From positions 5,339,501 through 5,403,500 of the forward strand of contig CM028917.1 in assembly GCA_016801845.1 (NCBI GenBank): a stretch of 64,000 nt of DNA. Reading direction: 5' to 3'. The position numbers and the translations under genes are program-made. Position 1 is the first letter of the stretch. Every line of letters begins with the position of its first letter. Shown here in pieces: positions 21,609 through 35,200 of this stretch. Under the pieces are notes generated by a model, which worked only from the letters and a program-made list of their open reading frames with translations, searched no databases and was not told the origin of the DNA. This stretch comes from Polydactylus sextarius (Eukaryota > Chordata > Actinopteri > Polynemidae).

Positions 21609-24600
21609 ACACACAGTCTAAATGGGCTTTCTGTCCACAGCAGCTGAAAACCCAAAATATTAAATGGAGGTGGAGAAGGAGAGGGGTTGAATAGTTGGGT
21701 GACCAGGGTGAGTTTGGGCCAAACCAGCATGTAAGCAGATCAGACAGAAATACAGTAGTTGAGTAACTATTGGAGATGCCAGCACAATGGTTTTTAGCAT
21801 TAAGAATGTCAAAATTTTGCTGCTGAGATATAACAAAAGTGATAACCAATATTAAAAAAAATTATAAAAACCCCATCCTAATCTGACCACTGTTGACATG
21901 TCATCAATCAACTACTGCCTGTTGAGGTGATGTCCAGCAAATGTGGAGTTTGTAGACAACTAGACTTTTTTATTTTAAGACCAGCTCTGATTAGGAGAAG
22001 TGGCGTCCATCTCATTGACCACTAAATGGAACAGTTCTTACAACTAAAAGTCTGACTGACTTTATTGGACAAACCAAACCCAGTCACTCATTCAAAATTC
22101 TATAGAAACTGTTTGCATTTCCTTAAACTTATGAAACTTGAAAAAAGAAGAAACAACTTAATATCAAAAGCTTTGAGCCTATAGGTCAACTATATATAAT
22201 GGACTCATAATATGATGTTCAAAGAGGAACTGCAGCCATTTAATGCATCAGTCTGTGTGTTGGCAAGTGCTACTAGATATGTTAAAAGTGCTTCACCTAT
22301 AAGAAGTCTGCCTTTGCCACACACTGAAAACCACAACTTTGACAAAACAAAATACTGTAGGGGTATGGAGTCAAAAGAGTGATTGTCATAACGCTACAAC
22401 TCCAAGGCTTCAGGCTAAATTAGCCACTACAACTGATTTACATTCCCAAAAGTGGTGTCATTGATTAAGGTACATTAATGGTTATGTTTTTATTTTATCA
22501 GGAGGAAAAAGTCTTTGGGGTCGTCTTAGGTCGTGTTAGGGTTGTTTTTTGATAGCCTGCAAGTAAATGGACAGCACTTACATGTTGATTAAAGACTGTA
22601 CACCATCCTGTCAGTTTTGATCCAACCATAGCAAATGTTATGTCGGCTGGAGAAAATCTGTTGTGTTGTAACAGCAGGTCCTCCAAACTAAACTACACAA
22701 TCTTAACCCTAACCCTGATCCTAACTAATTTGGTTAGGTTTAGTGAAATATCATGGCTTGAAGGTTTAAAGACTAAAACAGGGCTGAACAAATAGTGGAC
22801 ATCATATTAGCATATAACCTGAATTAGGATGTTCATCTCAATCCTAAGAAACAAGGATATGCATTCTTTGGTGTCTCTCTAATCCTCCCCTTAGCCAGTG
22901 CAATAGCTGGACTTGTGTTTGGGTTTACTAGGAGCTGTTTGCCCGCCACATTGACAGGGCAGTGTGAAAAACAAAAATCTATAAAGATGCACTTACTAGT
23001 GTCACTTCAAGCATTACCGTTAGAAGTAGACCAAACAGTCCAACTTTCTATTGCTGTCAGGCCTTGTGGAGTTTTGAATTGGATTGAATGTCTCAGATGA
23101 TAATGACTGCAGCACAGGATTGGAGTCTATTCTCAGATTAGTGTTTGTTGAAGGACAAGGGAGATTGACCAAGATAATGTTGTTTTTTTTCATGGGGTAA
23201 GTAAATATTCCACAAGTCACTTCTAGTTTTTCTTTTAATTAGAAATAAAAGATTAATGAAGATGAAATGACTGTAAATTTTCAAACATTTGTGAGATCTA
23301 GTGTTAAAAGGGACCATTGTTTTACCATAATAGTTTGTCTTTGTTTTCACTCCTGCAGACTGATGTTTGCATTTGTCATATTGTGTTAAAACAGCAGCCA
23401 ACACATACATACAGGTTACCAGATGGTAAGTCATAGCCATCAAATCTGTGCCTAAAGAAAAAAGAGACATTCCACTGCAATGGTTTCATAAATACTGCTC
23501 TGCTGTGCTTGGGGTAGCATTATGGATTTCCTTACCTACAAAGTCAATTTAATTGAACTGTGACTGAATTGGAAACAAAAACGTACTCTGCTTTGGTGCA
23601 AAATTGGTGTGGTTGTACTTGTATACACTAGGGCCTTTTTAAGGGATTAAATTGCCTTAAAAACGGAATCTCAGAGGATACTTTGTATGTATTCGGAACT
23701 AGGCTGAAAATATTGAAAATAGTTATTCTAAACAAGATGATGTCACATCTGTTTCCTGATCATGTCACTTTGCTCTCTGCAATGTTATCAAAATCAAACC
23801 TTGTCTGACAATGCCACCCAACATTCATTATACTCCTTCTCAATCGCTGCATTCCTGTAAGGAACATCCTCTGGCATTGACAGATGGATCAGTCCAGGTG
23901 GTTCTTATCTGTAGTTCCCCAAAGGTAGAACCAAGTGTCCAAGTGCTATCAGAACATTGCACTCTCTTTTCAAACCCTCAAACTCCATAAAGTATGAGAA
24001 CATCTCTCCTAATTTCTCAACACTGGAGACCTTCTTTCTTGATCTCCTTGCACATTGTGTTATTGAAGTGATCTGGCACAGAAAGTGTCCCCACAAAACA
24101 GGTATTAGCTCATAACTGTGTCGTCCCAGTTTTCCTATAATGCCCCATAACCCAGCAACTCACAAGTTTTGTGAGTTTTATGTTAACTCCATCCAACCAT
24201 CAAAATAACATTTTCATTTAACTGAGTTAAATACAATGAAATATATGTCACTAGCTAGATTGATGGTAAGTTGATTGGCTGAGGATACTCATAATGAAAA
24301 CAGTCATGAAAACAGCTCAATTCTGAACAGCAATATTATGACCTTGTGTAAAAGTTCATTTCCTCCCAATTTTTAGTGAGTCAGACTCTGTTGGACTGCT
24401 TGGTTGGGAATATTAAATCGGATCAAGGCAGCTGTCATGCTGTGTAGCCAGCAGTATCTATAGAAGAGTGAATGAGTTAGATAGAGGCCTTGTCCAAACT
24501 AACGCGTTTATTTTTCTAAAAGGTTATTTCCCCTGTATGTTTTCTTTTTTTAAATCTGTTTCTAGCAGCATATGCAGAAGCTTTCATCCAAAGTGATTAA

Positions 24601-27600
24601 CAAGTGAGCAACAACAGTAAAGTTTCAGTGCAGTAGGAGACACTAAGGAAGTAAACAAATGCTGGAGCAGTTGCTTGATGAGGCAAAGTGCAAGGAAATC
24701 ATTTAGAAGAAGAGAAGATGTTCTCAACTGAGATGAATCCTTAAGAGATTCCTGAAGACAGAGAGAGACTCCTTGGTCTGATAGCAATTGGAGCTTGTTT
24801 CAACATTAGGGTTCCGCCAATGAGAACATTTAGACTGATATTGATTAGTGTCAGACAAAGAAAGTAGGAGAAAGATTCACAAGTTAACTTCAGAGGATCA
24901 GATCAGAACCTGTTAACAACCTAAACCATTGACCGATTAGATCAGAAAACCGGAGTGCTTTCTACAGGACCCTAACATCAACAAAAGAGTTTAATATAAA
25001 TTGACAAATGATAAGCACAGATACTGTAGATATTACTGTCAATCAGTGGAATCATTCTGTTTTTCTTTTATGTTTTTCATGTGACCACTGTGGATAAAGC
25101 TTCGTTCTCATTGATTGCAGATTCTTTTCTTATCACTGCAGCTCAAATGAACATCAAGAGACTCTGTCACCATGGTTGGAAATAAAAACAAAATCCTCAA
25201 ATGTCTTTTATCAGAAAAAAAAATATCCACATACCATAAAACATTTCCCATGATTGTAAGCAAACATTCAGCGACCTCACTGACCTCATCAAATAACTCG
25301 CTCCTCTCCTCTCTTCTTTGGCAGCGGAAACATTCTGCTATTATGTGTGTGTGTGTGTGTGTGTGAAAGAACATAAACATTCATTAACTAAGAAACGTCA
25401 TAATAATGACGTACAGTTGAGTCTCTGTTTGTCATGTTATTCTAGTCATAGAATCATATTATTTAGATGACATGTTGTTAAGTTGCTTCATGTGGTCTTA
25501 CCCCCCTATACACTCATATCAAATATTTTTTCACAGTAAGATTGTGGTTTGTGATAAAAACACAAAATAACAGAAAGTTATCCTGAGGCTATCGAACCTG
25601 CTTCATAGCCCCAGGTGTCTATCAAGAAAAGATATCAGGTTGCCTAAGTTAGAGACTTATGATGCAAAAACTTGTGTGAATGTGAATTATTTACATGAAT
25701 GAGGAATATAACATTCATTCATAAAAGCTGACATTAGACTTCTTAGACTACAATGTGCTCCCCCTTCCTGCAACATGTGGAGCCCAGACCAACATCCTTG
25801 TTGAAATGCATGTCCACACTCTGATATCTTCACAATAAAGAACTGTTCTACAAGCATTCAGTGTTATGTTGTTGTCAAACTAAGGCTTGTTTCAAAGTAC
25901 CATGAAGAAGAACAAGCTGTAAAAGTATTATGATACACAAGAGAAAGGTAAGATGTGGTGAAGTAGAGGAGAAAGGAGCATAGAGGGGAAAGTGATTTAG
26001 AGAGCGGTTGAGGTATGTAATAGTGACAGCGAGGTGTGATTTAATGCCGAGAGGAAAATGGAGAAGTGGGGAGGTGCGTTCTTGGCATAGACTAAGTGTC
26101 ATTTAATCCGGCAGTGAGTGGAGAAATTATTGCATGGCTGCTACACTAGCTGACTATAGATGCGACACATCACTCATAAGGCCGCTATCCCAGCTGAATG
26201 GGAATTACCCCATTAACACAAACTGAATGCTAACTGCTAGAGCACATATTGGGCTGGCAGCAAAGAGCTGAGCTGGCTAATGACCGTATGTCACCGTAAT
26301 GGTGTGTCTCTATCAAGTGGCTTTGCCTCTGCGGGACGCTTAGCTCTTCATTGCTACTTCCTGGCCTTGAATTCCACTGCTCGATGACCTTCCAACAGAA
26401 GCTCAAGATGAAAATGTCATTTTTTGTAAGAGGCTCATCACATGCTCACTACAGCATCACACCTACATTTTATAAATCTTAATCTTTTGCTTTAAAACCA
26501 ATTCACCTCATTTGCTTTGATTGATTCAACCAAATATATGAACAGTCTCATGTAATTAGACAAAGAGTCTGATCCATTTGCTTTAATGATTTAATTCCTC
26601 CTACACAGAAAACCATTCTGCCCAGGTATCCTACCCTGACATGACTTATAGGCTGCCACAGCACTGGAAAGTAAATGTGTTCACATCTCTGTGATGCTCT
26701 AGACATGAATTTTCACACCTTGCATAGCAGAATTTGATCCAGCCCCTTACTCCTGATCTTGATTGGGGTCATTTTTGCAGGCCTGACATACCCAAGAGGA
26801 CAGAGTCACACCGTCGTAATACACCACTGGCACCTGTCTTGGATCACTAGTGGTTGAATGTGTGAAAAGGGATATTAAATTTAGGAATGCATCAGATAGC
26901 AGTTGTTGGGAAGGGAGTGTGGGACTGTTTAAGTTAGTAAGTATGTTTATTTAAGAAGAACTTTTATTCCTTCAAGGCACTGGTTTCCAACCCCAATGTG
27001 AATGTCACAATTCAATGAATTTCTTTTCATCATAAAATATGCCTTATTGATTTATTTGTACAAAAAATGTGTATGATATCTGTGTAATGTTTAAGATTGG
27101 TGATTGATGACAATCTTTGTTAATGGAAGATAAATATGATCTACACCAGAATTTCCCCAAATCAAAACTTCAAATTGTCGTCACCATAATATCACGTTTA
27201 CCCATACATATTCAATTATTCCACATGCCACAGTATTTAGAATTTTGTCATTATTATTTGAATATTTCAATCTTCCAACTTTGTTGGACATACATTGCAC
27301 ACTTTAGTTTCTGGCTTTAGATTTCCTGGCTAGAAAGGGCATAGATGTGAGACTGCTGAATGTAAGCAGGTGTATCAGTGGAATTTTTATTAAAGAAGCA
27401 TTTTGTAAAATAGGGGAAAAGCTGTAATATCTGAGGCATGCACGAGTAGTGAGTCTTACTGCATGAAAAGGATTTTCTACAGTGATTCTTGTTTGAGCTT
27501 TGAAGGTACAGATTAGATCACAAAACGCTTATATGTGTCATTCTAGTTCAGTTCAAAGGGTGTGAGGAGAAGCTAAAGCAGAACATGTTAAATATGAGCT

Positions 27601-27640
27601 TTGTTTATCTGCTAGAATGCAATTTTGGTATAATTATACA
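17830..27640. other. Gene-poor intergenic stretch
   Basis: I find no exon with domain or splice support. Contents are AT-rich unique sequence, an A-rich tract near 20560-20600, a CA repeat at 21574-21616 and a TG repeat at 25344-25364. Fragments resembling known repeats occur, for example AAATACCCAGCCCTAA near 19478. Open frames of 60-110 codons here lack recognisable domains. Confidence 0.6.
21574..21616. repeat. (CA)n microsatellite
   Basis: CA units with one ATAC interruption. Confidence 0.95.
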
Positions 27641-27649
27641 CAGTGATTG

Positions 27650-27925
27650 GCTGGGTTTGTGGAGGTGTGAAAATACTACAACTCAGTCTTGGGACAGGAA
27701 ATCATCCACTAATTGGAAAGTCAGTGGTTCAATTCGTGGCTCTTCCCAGCCCTCGTGTCTCTTTATGTCAAAATGTCCTTGAGCAGGTACTGAACCCTGA
27801 ATTCCCTCTGAGTGTGAATGTCTGTGACAGAGTTGTGCTGCATATAGAAGGTATTCATGTAGAACACTTTGAGAGTGGCTGGTAGAAGACTAGAAAAGCT
27901 GCTATATGAATATATAATATATATA
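27650..27925 (+). mobile_element. tRNA-derived SINE
   Basis: The head contains a B-box-like GGTTCAATTCG preceded by ATCCACTAATTGGAAAGTCA. The body reads TGTCCTTGAGCAGGTACTGA then ACCCTGAATT, and the end is CTTTGAGAGTGGCTGG, TAGAAAAGCTGCTATATGAA. This order is that of a widespread fish tRNA-headed SINE whose 3' end reads AAGCGCTATATAA. An AT-rich tail follows. Confidence 0.78.
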
Positions 27926-27929
27926 ATAT

Positions 27930-29930
27930 GCATGAGCACTAGATCACATTCATGTATTTCTAAAGTCACATTATTATTGTACCACTATGCAAAAGTGCAG
28001 GCACAAAGTTTCTTACTTTGGAGAAATGAGAATGAGTTACTTTTGTTTCACTTTTTTATGGGCACATTTTCCTCTCATGAAATTAACTTTAACTAACAGC
28101 TGCTTTAAGTGTAGGAGACTGTCTTTAATAATATATGATATGCTGTTTATGTTCATGTTAATTGTATATCATGTGTATTTAATGATTTCAAACGTAGTGA
28201 TTGAACAAAGCATACTATTTTCTATATGTTTTGTCACACTGGCTGCTGGTGAAATTCTTGTGACACTCACATGGTAAATGATTGATTCTTATCTGGCTTT
28301 AGGTTTTGCCCACTTACATCATATTCATCTTTATATCTAATCACAATAAAAATGGGTCCTCTGGGTATTATTGCTCGATTCAGGGGGTTTGGGCTACCTA
28401 GTTGTTCCACTGAGACTATCTATCTGTTCTTGATACAGAGCAGGAGCCTGAAAGCAGTAAGATATCTGTCATTCATGCTATTAGTTCATGGTTATCATCA
28501 ACGGTGGCCAAGACCATTAGCCCAAATCCATTAGCAGCAGCCATCAGCAAAGCCATTAACTCCTCTCCCTGCTAAAATGCTACTGTCCCTCACAAAGACT
28601 CATTAAGGGAGAGATGGGGAGATGGAGTGACGGAGAGGAAGAGGAAGGAGGAAAGAAAAGGGCAAAGGTGGGAGAAGAAGAGAAGCACAGAAAGACTGAA
28701 GAGAATGAACCACGAGGAAGGAAAAAGAAGACCTAGATCATTATAATTGTTCATCATGTCTTTTTTTTTTTCACTCCCAACCTGCTGGAAGAGTACTGAT
28801 GACAAAAAGAGAGGTCCACTCTCTTTTTACTTTGTTTTTACTTTACCAGCTGTATTGGGCTTCTGTGCAAACACCTTGCTGCTTAATGATGATGTTACGG
28901 TAAATGAAGCTGTGTGAAGTGAATTTGAAATGTAAGAATTGGAATTTCCTGTACGTACTTGGTTTTAAACATCACAGGGCCCAGGAATTATCCCTGCATG
29001 CATTGGGAGTCATTTATAGGATTGTAAAATGTTGTCTAACGTTTATAATTCCCACATCGGGATCAGGTTAAAATGACTTTAGAAAGGTTGAAGAATATCA
29101 GTAAACCTGCAGTGTATAGTCCTCCCAGGACTATACATTACAGATGAAAGTTTATAACATTATACGCAAAGAGTGTTATGATTGCTGTCCGAGGCTCTGA
29201 CCTCTCCACCCAGGGATGTAGGAACTGCTGACCACCCACTGTTCACGCTGATCAGCAGGATTGCCACCATACAGGGAGGCACACACACATCAGCTGTCAG
29301 AGCTGACAGCTGATGCATTTTGTCATTTCTTTGCGATAAATCCTTCAAGTATTATGCTGTTTTTCTTTTCATTGTGAGTGTTGGCAATTTGACATACATC
29401 TGGATTTGAAATTGATTAAAAATGAAACGGGAATTGTTGTGTAACTAACACGTTCTTCTGTCCATACAATGGAAAGGTTCAGGCTCATGTAAAGGTGCTA
29501 TATGTAGGTGTTGCATTAACAGTTATTCAGCTCTTCTATAGCCGATCATGTTGGACATTACAGTGACTGTCACAAAGTAGTCAGCCCAAAGGGCTGAGAC
29601 TAGAAAGCTGGCATGCTAACTTCGGAAGAACAGAAAGGATAGTATAGATGAAAATAACATATAATAACAAATTACTATGCCCGTCAAGCTTTAAGAACCA
29701 GAAACACAGCCATGGCTGAGTAATACAGCAGGAATATCATCCAGGGCAGAACAAAAAGGGCTGCAATATGCAGTGGAGAGATACGTTAAAAATCTAAAAA
29801 TCAGTAATAACAGGGATACAACAATCATCAGGCAAAGGTGTACCGGTCTCAGTCCAATAATGATCCCTTTTATTGATTTCTGTTGCGTCTTCTTCGTCTC
29901 TCACTCTTCTTCTTTGTTTCTTGCTCATCT
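27930..29930. other. Intergenic stretch with purine tract and palindrome
   Basis: No gene seen. Contains TAAT-core words repeated at 28515-28560 (CCATTAG, CCATTAG, CCATCAG, CCATTAA), a purine-rich tract at 28605-28740 and the 28-bp palindrome at 29288-29315. Confidence 0.55.
29288..29315. repeat. Perfect 13-bp inverted repeat with 2-bp spacer
   Basis: CATCAGCTGTCAG, AG, CTGACAGCTGATG. Each arm contains the E-box CAGCTG and a TGTCA/TGACA core. Confidence 0.9.
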
Positions 29931-29939
29931 TCTTGCTGG

Positions 29940-30265
29940 AGCCTAACTCAGCTGCTTACAGGCGAAGGCAGGGTACATCTTGGACGGTCACCAGCTCATC
30001 ACAGGGCCTCAACACTCAAACAACACTCATAGACGAACAACCATTCGTACTCCAGTTCTCCAATTTAGTATGCTCAATTCACCTATTCCCAACATTGCAT
30101 GTTTTTGGCCGTGGGAGGAAATCAGAGCTCCCGAAGGAAACCCACGTAGACGCGAGGAGAACATACAAACTCCACACAGACCCTGCGCCTGACCCAGTTT
30201 TTGTACCTAGGACCTTCTTGCTGTGAGGCAACAGCGCTGACCCCATGTGCCACCACACTGCCCGT
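29940..30265 (-). mobile_element. SINE-like interspersed repeat, copy 1
   Basis: Read on the minus strand it starts with a GGCAGTGTGGTGGCACATGG head and GCTGTTGCCTCACAGCAAGA, followed by the TGTGTGGAGTTTGTATGTTC and CCTCCCACGGCC words, and ends near the CTGTGATGAGCTGG segment. A second copy with the same order is at 38208-38545. It matches a very common fish repeat with a tRNA-like head; I do not assign a family name. Confidence 0.75.
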
Positions 30266-31581
30266 AGACATATGTATACTTATTAATTTCCAAGACATTT
30301 AGCTGTGAGTGAGGTCTCCCACACAGCTTTATCCATTGTTGACATCTTTCGGCTTGGGTTTTGGGCTTTGGAAAGGTGGAAAAAAGGTGGAAAAAACCCC
30401 TTCTAAACTTTGGGGGTACCTGGTGTCAGACTTGTAGGTGCCGTAAGCACATTCGTTTCACTATGTTGCCAACATCACAATGCTTGACAGGTGTCCTTTT
30501 CTTAGTTACAATTGCTAAGCTAGGATATAAATAGGCTACATGTATGTAGTGGTGATATTAAGCATTGTTTTTAATAGTTTAATTTTAGACTAACCATTCG
30601 GAAACATCCTGCTCCATACAGAGTGGCAGTGTTCCTTAAGGTGTCTCCCCTTCCTCTGGGTTGGACTCCAGTGCTGGCAGAGAGACTCTTCCTGAATGGG
30701 GCGTGGGCAGTAGCAGCTCATTTGCATGTAGGAATTCTAATGAGAAACAGCCTGTCCTGAACAGAGGGGTAAAGAGGCAGGCAAATATGCCTAATCTGAG
30801 AGGTATTTTCAACAAACTACTTTGGAGACATGTTCAGTGGGGCTTATAGAGCTATGTTAACTTGTTGTAAAAAGGGTATAACATGGGACCTTTAATATAT
30901 TGCAGTCCTGTATAATATGGTCTGGTCTCCAGGCATCATGAACTTGATGTCACTTAGGCTACAATATCATCTGCTCTAATAAATATCTATCTATTTCTAG
31001 TAGAACTTCTACTCTTCAGCTCATTCAGCTACATTGCAAACAACCCCATTATGTTAGTATGTGTACAAAGCCAACTCTGCTGCCAGTAACCAGGGGACGG
31101 TGATTAAGATCCCACCCTCTAATATTGTTCATATTGTCACCTTTTCATGATCTGCTAAAAAAACATGTACCAATGATATATTTGGTCATTTATTGTGGTT
31201 GTGTGGTGCATCTGATGTACAAAGACCTTTAAAGATAAATTGTAAAATTATGCATCATAGAATAATACTTGAATCTTGGTCAAATGAATGCATTTCACCA
31301 ATTACCAAAACACACAAAGGGAAAAATAATAAAGAGGGCAGTGGAACCTCTGTTTAAGCAAGGATGAGAGAGAGATGAAAGGGAGGGATACATAGAGGGG
31401 ATGGCAGAAGGAAAAAAATGGAGGAGGGTAGAAAGAGAAAGGGAGAGAAAAATGAAGGAGGTGTGTTAACCCTTTGCCCCCATGTTCCATTCTATCCCAG
31501 AATACTTTGGGGCCCCCTGACAGACGCTTAATGCCTCACATGGACGAACATGAACGTATATTAGCTTGTGTCTATGCACGT

Positions 31582-31625
<44 letters not shown>

Positions 31626-32242
31626 ACATGCAGCTAACCTCTGATGTACTTATGGGGGTGGTTGGTTTCATTAGCAGAAAGATCAGGGTACTAAACCATT
31701 AGTTCTCATCTGCCTCTTTGTGTTTTTTTCTTTTTTCATCTCATTCTCGCTCCTCGTGAGCATGTTGACTCAGAGAGATTAAATGACATGTGAACGCACC
31801 CATGCGGTACACGCACAAGCACGCACGCACAAAAACAGAAAGATACCAAGTTTGATGCCAATAGGTTTGTTTTAGAGCCAGGATCAGGTGGTTCACTATG
31901 TAGGTCAGAGGGAAGACATGTGTCGGTATCCTCAATAATTAATCAGTCCTCTGTTTTTCTTTCTCTGCCTCCATCTCTCACACACTGACAGACGCGTGGA
32001 GGAATGGATAAGCTTGGAGGCAGTCAGGCAGACAAACATTGGCAGAAGAAGAGAGACAGTCAGCCGCACATCAAGCTGTGGAATTTATTTATCCTCAGGG
32101 AGCCTTCAGCTGGGATAATCAAAATTCAGATAACTTGTTCACATTCCTTCATTTTTATTTTTTCTGAGGACAGTTTCATGTTCTTGCGCCTACACATGTG
32201 CTTTTGAAGAACAATGCTGCTATTAGCTGGTGTATTTTTCTG

Positions 32243-32274
<32 letters not shown>

Positions 32275-35200
32275 TTATTCATTTGCATTATTCCCAGAAG
32301 GGGTACTGACAAGGGTCGGTGATACTGCTGATTGACGTTTGCACCCGTGGCGCATGCTTCGATGACCTCACGCATACGCAAGCTGGTGACACAGGATATC
32401 CTGCTGTGGGCGTCAGCCTAGGGAAGAAGAGGAAGTGCAATCTGCTGAGGCTCATGAGAGACAAGCCTGAGTTTCTATTTCCTCACTTTAAGATGAAAAT
32501 ATGAATGTGGAAATGCCATAAACAAAACAATGAGGATAGTGGGGCATGTGGCTTCTTAATAACAGGATCGAACCAAAAAAAAAAAAAGAAAAGCATATTC
32601 AGATGAACTTGTTAATTCTCAAGCTGATACTCACTGGACTCATTATAAATGAGAAAGCACACATGTAACAGTGTAACAAATGAATAGCGTATCTGGAACA
32701 TTGTGTTCCCTGAGGCAATGACCCCGCATACACAATAACTGGGCCCTTGAACTAACAAATAAAGTAAAAGGGATGTAGCCCTTATGAAAAAAAATAATTA
32801 ATACTGAAAACAATGGGAAATATAATTATTTAGGTTAAGTTGGTTAAGTTAGCTTTACATAAAGAGTATAAAAATTTAGCTTAACACATTTTCTCATTTT
32901 AAAGACACCTACTACAACTGTGTGGTCACATTATTTTTAGTGGTTCATGTCTATAATAGACATGGACCTGAATAAGCTGTAAGCACCACATTTAACATGT
33001 AGCAACTCTCCACACACTGACAAAACAGTGGTTGTCTACACTCAGCTGATTCTGTTAGATATCAGATCATTTTACTGAAACCACCAACCAAGAGCTGAAC
33101 CAGCTGAGCAAGCTTGATACACCATGATACACACAGCTATAGCCTCGTCTGGACAAGATTTTTTTGGTACTAGAGCTAGACTAATGGAAAACCCCACTGT
33201 CCCTAAGTAACCAGCAAACGTTGGCTGTTTTGGACAACAAGATGACATCCAGTTGTGGAGAACCGCTCAGGCTCAGAGAGTGCTTCATCTTTGTCTTCAC
33301 AAAGATGTGGTTAACCAACAACATCAACCTCAACTTCCCACAGATTAGACAGACTGGCTATCCAAATGAACAATTCATGGTGTCAGGTTAATCTCAAAGA
33401 TCTGTTTTCAAAATGTGGAATCCTTGATTTTGTAGTGTGTACCCTTTTACTTGCCACAAGAGCTGGTGGTGGTCGTGTCATGTCCATTTGAATACCAATA
33501 TAAATGATGGTATGACATTTTAACTGATCTGAAATGTTGTGTTTTATGACTGAAAGTAATCTTTAAGATTCACCTTATAAAGACTATTTGGCAAATGTGT
33601 TGGGAACAAGCAGCCAATTTATACATCCAACAGACACAGACCAATGTCAACATTTATTTGGAATTCTTTTTGACTTTGTATTGTCCTCATCAACTCCTCC
33701 CTTGGATCCCCTGTGGCTAAATTCTCCACTAGAGCTTTGAATTTCACAAGTAGTAGTTAGTAGTTAGTAATTAGTAATTAGTAAGTAAGTTAGTAATTTT
33801 GTCAGTCTATCAGTTTATTTGAAGCTGAGAAGATTCACCGTGCATTGTTTTTTTGTTTTTTGTTGTTGTTTTGTTTTTCCTTTTCTATCAAACTGTTCTC
33901 ACCAAAAACGTACAGGAAACAAGGCTGTTGAACTAACCACTACAATGACAGGAAAGATGCTGAAAAGTTCCACATATGATCAGGGAAGAAAATCTGAGTG
34001 ATCATTCTTTGAGAGTTGCTGCTTTCACATTGCACAGTCATTTCTTCCATGTTGAGTTTTGTTATTATAGCTTCAAGGTGAGTCTTATACTGACTGAATA
34101 TTAATATATTAATATAGTTTCAGCACAAATTAAAGCCAAAACGCCAACATTGGTTTAATAAAAGTGGAAATATATAATTCTAAACAGCCTTGACAATGAA
34201 ATATATTTCATTATTGTCACAGATGAGACATTTTGATGAAAAGCTACATAGCTAGTATGACAAACGTGTCTTTGATTGTTCATTTCTCTTCATGTATTTC
34301 TGCTGCATGTCTTTTTTCTAACATCACAGTCGTACTCTGGGCGAGAGGAAAAGTTGAACTACCCACAAATGATTTATTGTGCTGCACCATTTTTGCATTC
34401 TGTACCACTTTGTATGTGTGAGAGATCTGTTGCCAAATGGAATGAAGAGACAAGAAAATCCAACAAGTCAGGGAACTTGTGACAAATCAGATCATTTGTC
34501 ATTGTTTTCCAAGCTGTAATTTATAAATGATCTGATACCACAATGGTCAATGTTTGATTTGGTATTGGCCCAAAAACTACTTGAATGAAGTTAAGGGAAG
34601 ATTTTTGTCATCGTGTCTCATCACAACCAGCAGCCTCCCTTGTCAGAGTCACACATTTTTTGACCCATCCCTCCACCCAGAAAACCTCCCCCAGAGGCTT
34701 TGCAGCAACATAAAAATGTCACAACACTTCTGCCTTCGCTGCTGACATACAAGTCATAATTCGCACAGCCAAGGGGAAATCATAAATTTCGTTTTAGGCC
34801 TTTGAACAAACGTCATTTATCTTGAAGAAACAGGTAGTAAGAGGAGGGAGGAGACACAGGAAGTGAAGGGGAATGAGCAGAGAGGCGGAGGTGGATGGAG
34901 GGGAAGCTCAACGCCTGAAGCAGATGGGGAATAAAACAATGGGGGAGCTGGGATATGATGGGATTCCCCTACATTCCCCTGTTTGGATACAGTGACAACA
35001 GCCTGTTTGTCATGTGCTGGAATGAGAACCAAGGGGCACACGATGTTTGTGTGTGTACACAGAGGGTTCACTGTTACAGGACATCCATGAATCCTACAAA
35101 AAGAAAATAAGCGACACGATCTTTTCCCTGCATTAAAGAGACAGAGAACCTTTGCTGCTGTGGTTTTAAATGGTCAGGGAACATGTGAGTGCTGATGTTA

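Noticed and set aside
22700..22730. Telomere-like CCCTAA repeats
   Set aside because: Only two consecutive units, too few for an interstitial telomeric array.
23138..23470. 110-codon minus-strand frame with a hydrophobic start
   Set aside because: No splice-site, domain or family support, and the composition is like the surrounding AT-rich noncoding DNA.
29873..30226. 117-codon frame with a signal-peptide-like start
   Set aside because: Most of it lies in the SINE-like repeat at 29940-30265, which also occurs at 38208-38545.
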